Shown piece by piece: positions 58,449 to 64,000 of a stretch of 64,000 nt of DNA (the first letter of the stretch is position 1; each line of letters begins with the position of its first letter). A model generated the notes under the pieces. That model searched no databases. It worked only from the letters and a program-made list of their open reading frames with translations, and was not told the DNA's origin. Position numbers and translations under genes: made by a program. Location of the stretch: the NCBI GenBank assembly GCA_023374025.1, contig SIJG01000024.1, positions 567,602-631,601 of the forward strand, in the 5' to 3' direction. This DNA comes from Heterodera schachtii. Lineage: Eukaryota > Nematoda > Chromadorea > Rhabditida > Heteroderidae.

Positions 58449-59505
58449 AAGACAAACGTTCAATGCCTAAAAATGCAGGAATGTTCAAAAAATGTTCTTT
58501 AGACTGATACTTTTTGGGTAAAATTGACAATTCAAGCAGTTTTTTATTCAAATTAAAAAACAATTCTTAAGGCCGCGAATCGGCCCGCCAATAATTATAT
58601 GGCCGGCCAATTTATTTTGCCTATTTTTGGGAAATGGTCTCTCCAGTCCCGAGTCTGTAACCCGGCTCATTGTCAGAGTTGTTGCCGCAGCCTAAAAATG
58701 CAATAAACTCCAATCTCACAGCGGGGGGAACCCCGTCTCCCATAAACAAAATATTTAAAAAATATATATATTTCTTTAGGCCAATGAAAGGGAATTGATG
58801 GAACAAGATTAAACAGCGACAGAACATATTCAAAATTATGATGCTAATTGTGATGATGATTGATGAAGGCGGTCTCTCTCTCTTCTCAGCAATTCCTTTG
58901 TCACTGAATGACCAAATATTTAGTATTTTATGTCTCCCAATTTTAATGCTTTATCTCTCTTTTTGGTTTTTTGTGAATAAAGTGCGAATTGACAAAAAGA
59001 GCTTCATTCTTTGTCTGACTATGGACAACTTACAATCAGCTGGGAAAAACCAAAAAATTTTTCCAATAAGTTTTAATTTTTAGTAAATAAAAATCCGCAA
59101 AAAGGCCCACATACATAGAACTCATCAGAGTTATAGAACTGTCTAAATTAGTAAATTTTCAAATGTGCTTAATTTAAATATGGGAAATTTTTTATGAGAT
59201 AGCGCTTTTTAAGGCTTATTTAATGTCTTAAAACACAAAATAATCGGTGCGAATCGACTCATTTTGGCTGGGACAAAATGCCATAAAAAAATTGGCCAAG
59301 TTTTCCGTAAAAGTCAAAAATGGCCAAATGTGCTCCATTACAAAATTTGGTGCAAAAACTTCACAAACAGTTCACTTAATTTAAAAATTGAGAATTTATT
59401 GGGATTATTAAAAAGCAAAATTAATAATTTGAAATTTGAAATTGGTAAAAGATCGTCCATGTTTTAAATTGGTGGCATCGTTAATGATGTTGCCATTTTA
59501 TGCAT
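58449..59505. other. spacer between convergent genes
   Basis: No clear gene. An open stretch at 58838-59083 (+) begins with repeated ATG/ATGATG and is hydrophobic, but it lacks any family resemblance or splice context. Confidence 0.4.
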
Positions 59506-61834
59506 TTAGTCGTGCTGTTTGGATGCCGTGTTCAGCACATTTTTGTGCAAATGCGCCTCCAAACGGACGAAAAAGTCGAACAGCGAATTTGGGACGAAAG
59601 TGAGCAAAAGGGAGAACAACAGCTCAACCTGAAAAAAGCAATTAAAACAAAATTGAGAGGAATTTTAATTATTTATTTAATGATTTAAATTTATTTGCTC
59701 CTAAAATTTCTGTCGCTATTTTGGTGGACCGAAATTTTGTAAAAATAAATTAATAATAGCTATACATATTAAAAACAAATATATATGTAAAATAAAATTT
59801 GCAAAAATGAAAAATATATGCTTAGAATTTATGTAAAATAATTTTTAAAATAAAATTATTCCCAAAAATTGGCACAAATTGAAAACAATTTTTAATTTGA
59901 GGCCAACTTAATTAAATTGTTGATCAATTGGTCCTGTGCCAAATCCAAAAATATGCCTCCAAAATGGTGGTGGTGCCCAATTTCATGTTCAATTTTCCAT
60001 GCCAAATTTTCAAATTTCCGTGCCAATGCCATTCATTAGTCATTCCCCCCCCCCTTTTTAATGGCCCACCTGAATTTGGTGGGACAAACATCCGCTGGTC
60101 TCCGGCACGAGGCCAACCGTTTGGATGGCCTGGCGCGCAAATTCCGTTGGGCTGGCGGCCAAAAGGGAAGAAATGCCGTCACGGGACGAACGCTGCGTCA
60201 GTTTGGTGGCCACGACCATTGGACACACCGTTTGGATGGCAATGTCCGGACAATCGGAGGCGAATTCCTTGCGCAAGATTTCGGACAAATGGACAATGAA
60301 GCTCTGAAGAAGGGGCACGGGAATGGCATTTGTAGGGGAATTGGCAAAATGGGAGGAAAGACAATGGCATTTTAGGGGACAATGGCATTTTAGATTAAAA
60401 AAAAATTGAATTGGCCATTTGCGAGAACAAGGAACGAGCGGGAATGGCCTCGAGAATTCTAAAAGATAATTTCGGTGCCATTGCCAGAAGAAATTGGAGT
60501 AGTGTCGAGAACAGGACGGAAATGACACTTTAGTGACAATATTAATACTCGAGAATGGGAGAAGGCGGAGATTAGGGACAAATTGTCCGGGATTTCGGCA
60601 TGGCAATCCCCACACTCCCACGAAAATTGCCTTTGTAGAGGAATAGACGGCGTACTGGTACCATTTCATGTACGCCGAGGCGGACGAAATGTTTATGACA
60701 GCACCGCGACGGCGTTTGACCATTTGTCGGAGGACAAAAGAGGACAAAACGGTAACGGGCAAAGTGTTGACAATCTGTGGGGGAAATATTTGTGAAATAT
60801 GAGAATTGGTCAATCAAAAAATGCTTAAATATATTCAATAATCAATGATCAGCCAATTACCGTCATGTCGGACAACAATTTGGTGGACATTTCGTCAAAA
60901 CGTTCCGGGTAGTCATTTGGATTGCCCATGCCGACATTGTTCACTGAAACGCCAATTTTCAAGTGTATCTGATCATTTTTATTAAGCACATTAATTAGTT
61001 GGGACAGAATTAAATTTTATCGACCAAAAACGGCCAATTAAATTTAATAGTTTTTCCGCCCAATTTTTCTCACCCTAAATGCCAATGTTTCCATTTCATT
61101 GCCATTTTCTCACCCAAAATGCCAATGTTCAAGTCGCTGATGGCACCAAAAATGTGTCGTTCGTAGTCCGCCGGGTTGGCGTTGGTGAAGTCGAATTGGA
61201 CCGTCCGTAGCTGCACTTCGCCCCGCTGTCCGCTGGTGGCCGAATACTGCTTCAGCTCGGTGGCCACCGCCTCCAATTTGTGGGCCTGAGCGCGAGATCA
61301 GCACCAGGTTGAAGCCGCGCAGGGCCAACTCCGCGGCATAGGCTTTGCCAATGCCATCGGTGGCGCCCGTCACAACGGCCCAATTGGCATCCCCTGGCAA
61401 TCAGAGGGCATTAAAATAAGTGAGGGCGAATTTTGATCAATGAGAGCAATTTCTAATTTTCATTTGAACTTTGATCAGTTCAGTTATTAATTTGTTTGTT
61501 TGTTTGCTTTTTTATCAGTGATCAGTCATAATTCCTGATCATTTTCTTTGATTTGATCGGTTTCATCCCATCGCCTTGATTTTTTGTGCGTAAGTTTGTG
61601 TCAAATTTGATGTATTTTAAACTCCGATCATTTTTCTTGAATTTCTGATCATTTCCTGATCATTTTTTCTTTACCTCCCGCAAGTTCGTGCAGGTCGCGC
61701 GGTTTTGCGATCACATAAGGGTAGAGAATGTTGTACAGAGAGCGACACACTTTGGCCAGCAGCAAACTCAGACAAATCCTTCCCAACAGAGTGATCAGAA
61801 AGGGGCTATTCGAATCATTATAATAGGACATCAT
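59506..61834 (-). CDS. very-long-chain 3-oxoacyl-CoA reductase-like SDR (HSD17B12/LET-767/STDH type), with a frameshift
   Basis: ER short-chain dehydrogenase that reduces 3-oxoacyl-CoA in fatty-acid elongation or acts on steroids. Exons 61834-61675, 61393-61114, 60943-60861, 60774-60631, 60303-60070 and 59628-59506. Marks are an N-terminal membrane segment, the cofactor loop [28 protein letters not shown], catalytic Ser in NISSASAY, catalytic YSSTK and MVVATKL. The C-terminus SHQIQ then [14 protein letters not shown] matches C. elegans STDH/LET-767 proteins as I recall them. Near 61290 the frame changes within GCGC between LVLISR and AQAHKLEAV, as if two bases were missing. With these restored the model would be 341 residues. 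Intron 4 uses a GC donor (AAAG|GCAATT, 60630), which keeps the family spacing after YxxxK. Confidence 0.85.
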
Positions 61835-63152
61835 CCTTAAATTGATGCGAAATTATTTAATGATGGTAATTAACGATGCTCGAGACTCCCGGGTAGGAAA
61901 ATACCCAATTTTCGGGAGTTGCGCACTTTGGTGCCATTCTCAGTCCCGAAACTCGGGGATCCATTTCAGTCTCGAGACTCATTAAACTTTTGAGGTGGAG
62001 ACAAATTCTCCCTCCGTCCCTCCGATTTCGCTTTTAAAACGAATTGGAAATATTTTGAAATGGAAATTGAAATGTTTTTGGGGTGCCCCGGGGGGACAAG
62101 GCCATCCGAACGGACTGTTCTGATCTTTATCTATCCACTTTCGTTTTCATTCACTCACTGCTGCTGATTGGGCACTCACTGATTATATTGTGAGTGGCGT
62201 TGTAACTGCTGAACAACACTCACTCAACATCATTTTCCCCTCTTTTCCCCCATTTGCCCGCTGTTTTCGAGCGTGGGCCGAACGACGGACGGCCCCCGGG
62301 GGGACGGCGCAAAAATCACACAAATTTTAGGGGGGGGGGGGACAAAACGTAAAATTCTTTTTGGGGGAGAGTGAAGAGTATTAGCGCAAGAATGAAACAA
62401 CACTGAATGAAGAGCATGAATGGGGGATCCGGTTTTGCTGGGGTGGGCCCAAAATTGGGGAGGAATTACAAAAAATTACAAATTGGGGGACAAAGGGACA
62501 AAAAGAGAGGGGGGGGGGGGGGAAGGTTTGATGGGGTGCGTTAAACATGTTAATTTGAAGAAATGTTTGAAATGTGGTTTTTTAAAAGGGAAAGTCCAAA
62601 GATTATTTATCGGAATCAATGCCATAAAATTCCAAATTATTAAATCTTTCTAATTTCAGCAATTTTTACGATTTGTTGAAAAATTATGGCCATATGTAAG
62701 CTCCAATAGCTGATTTTATTCTTTAAAGAAGCAAAATGAAGATGCCTTCTTCAATTTTGATCTCAGTATTAATGATTAATTTGTTTAAATTTCAGTTTTC
62801 GTATTTTAATTGTTTAAAATTATTAAAAAACAATATAAATTTTTAAACATTTTTCCTAATTTAATTTTGCCTACGAAGAAAATGTTCGGATTTTAAAGTG
62901 AAAAATGCATAGCATTTTATTTGTTATTTCGACATTAAATAATTTGAATGAATCATTATTAATTATTACAAATAAAGCTCATCATTTTCATCGGTTGTTG
63001 ACAAGAAAAACAAAAACAAAATTTGCACAATTTTCTCCACAAAATAATTTTCACATGTCCGAAACGAAACGAAATTGTGGTGCACCAAAACTGAAAAATT
63101 AATCATTTTTTAATTTTAATTTTAATTTGTACCATTAGTTTGTTTTGATTGG
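61835..63152. other. spacer with TGATCA and CGAGAC-type repeats
   Basis: A CTCGAGACTC-rich patch at 61876-61985 and G runs at 62331-62340 and 62511-62521. The AT-rich remainder (62640-63150) has no coding signal I can support. Confidence 0.45.
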
Positions 63153-63675
63153 TCATTCGACGCTAATTAGCGGGGCATCGGAGGCGACACTTTTCGAATT
63201 GTGTGGAATTTGGTCGTAAACGCTCAGAAGACGCCTGAATTTTGTTAAATAATTAATTTTTTTTATTTTAAATTCCATTAACTAAAATTTAAATTAATTA
63301 AAATTGTTTTCCCACCATTTTTCGTGCAATCGGCCGACAAATTGCCCTTTCCGTGCGCTTGAGAGGTCCCTAAAATAGCAAAAATATGTAATTAAATTAA
63401 TTTTATAAATTAAAATTCCAAGCCTTCGATAAGCGTAAATATTCCATAAAATCCACGCCACGGAGAGAAGGCCATAAAAGGCGATGGCAGTGATAAAATA
63501 GGGCCAAAATTTGACCCAAAAGTCGGCGGTGGTCGAATGGAAATGCTATTAATGATAATAATTAATTAAAGGTATTTGAAATTTAATTTTGTCAATTTTA
63601 TTAAAAAGGTAGCAATTTGTGTGCCAAATTACCTCCGCATTTTCGGACGCATTGGTGGCAATGGACAAATTTTCG
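63153..63675 (-). CDS. 3' end of a single-helix membrane protein (partial)
   Basis: Exons 63675-63633, 63545-63424, 63369-63316 and 63234-63153 join in phase. They end in a hydrophobic helix (VKFWPYFITAIAFYGLLS) followed by about 55 cytoplasmic residues rich in Arg/Ser, ending SDAPLISVE. The segment before the helix has N-glycosylation-like sites (NLS, NAS), which suggests a type I orientation. The intron after 63424 begins with GC (CGAAG|GCTTGG). The 5' part lies beyond the right edge or upstream in 63676-64000, where I could not place exons. Family not recognised. Confidence 0.6.
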
Positions 63676-64000
63676 CTAAAAGACCAATTTGAAAAAAAAC
63701 AATGAATTATTTTGATTGAATTTATAAAAGATTGTTGTTTTGTTGCATAAATTAGAAACTTTTTACATTTAATTTAATATTTAATACTTTTGAAATAAAT
63801 AAAAACTGAATGGCAGGTATTCAATCCGGAAAACCCGGACTACGCAGTGTTTACCTTAGTCATAGTTCCAGACTGGATGGAATTTGTATTTTTTCAAAAT
63901 AGTTCTTTTTGTAAAGGGTTTGAAAAACTATTTTTCTTTACCCTAAATTAATTCTTAAAATTTCTCTTGCATTTGACCTAAATCAATTCGGTAGAACTCG
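63676..64000. other. right-edge AT-rich DNA, probably intronic
   Basis: Upstream side of the partial minus-strand gene. No exon could be supported. Confidence 0.3.

Overview
The window looks like nuclear DNA of a plant-parasitic (cyst-type) nematode. Genes are cut into many short exons, introns are AT-rich and often 40-60 bp with tttCAG or ttAAG acceptors, several introns use GC-AG splice sites, and one gene belongs to an F-box-like family that I recall as expanded in Globodera/Heterodera. The genus is inferred from memory of family sequences, not from a search.

Layout. 175-4837 (-): single-pass cadherin. 4838-9798: gene-poor, with TGATCA-rich repeats and a 2.66 kb TIR element carrying nested MITEs, inserted into a partial duplicate of the FHA gene. 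9799-11395 (+): F-box-like gene. 11396-14005: AT-rich intergenic DNA with a decayed tRNA-like sequence and a MITE. 14006-22056 (+): 22-exon FHA/coiled-coil/glutamate-rich protein. 22497-27078 (+): CYP4-type cytochrome P450. 27325-33913: two 1391-bp direct repeats flanking a LINE whose 5' end is a piece of U6 snRNA. 33233-34663 and 35536-37001 (-): two tandem paralogous eight-helix membrane proteins. 37002-39626: MITE-rich spacer. 39627-44424 (+): GPAT3/4-type glycerol-3-phosphate acyltransferase. 45835-51496 (+): peroxisomal half-ABC transporter of the ABCD3/PMP70 type. 52260-53000 (-): single-Ig-domain protein. 53690-54966 (-) and 55237-57494 (-): TIM22 and COX18, close together on one strand. 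57878-58448 (+): small coiled-coil protein. 59506-61834 (-): short-chain dehydrogenase of the HSD17B12/LET-767 type. 63153-63675 (-): 3' end of a membrane-protein gene that runs off the right edge.

Functional themes. Lipid metabolism is prominent: CYP4 fatty-acid hydroxylase, GPAT, peroxisomal acyl-CoA transporter and 3-oxoacyl-CoA reductase. TIM22 and COX18 both insert proteins into the mitochondrial inner membrane and may be co-transcribed.

The strongest leads are the U6-LINE chimera with its very long flanking duplications, the single in-frame stop joining ORF1 and ORF2 of that LINE, frequent GC-AG introns, the internally duplicated membrane-protein pair, and dense TGATCA clusters. Exon boundaries were placed by eye using reading-frame continuity and splice consensus. 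They add up to whole reading frames for the FHA gene, CYP4, GPAT, ABCD3, the membrane pair, the Ig protein, TIM22 and COX18. The cadherin model is approximate.
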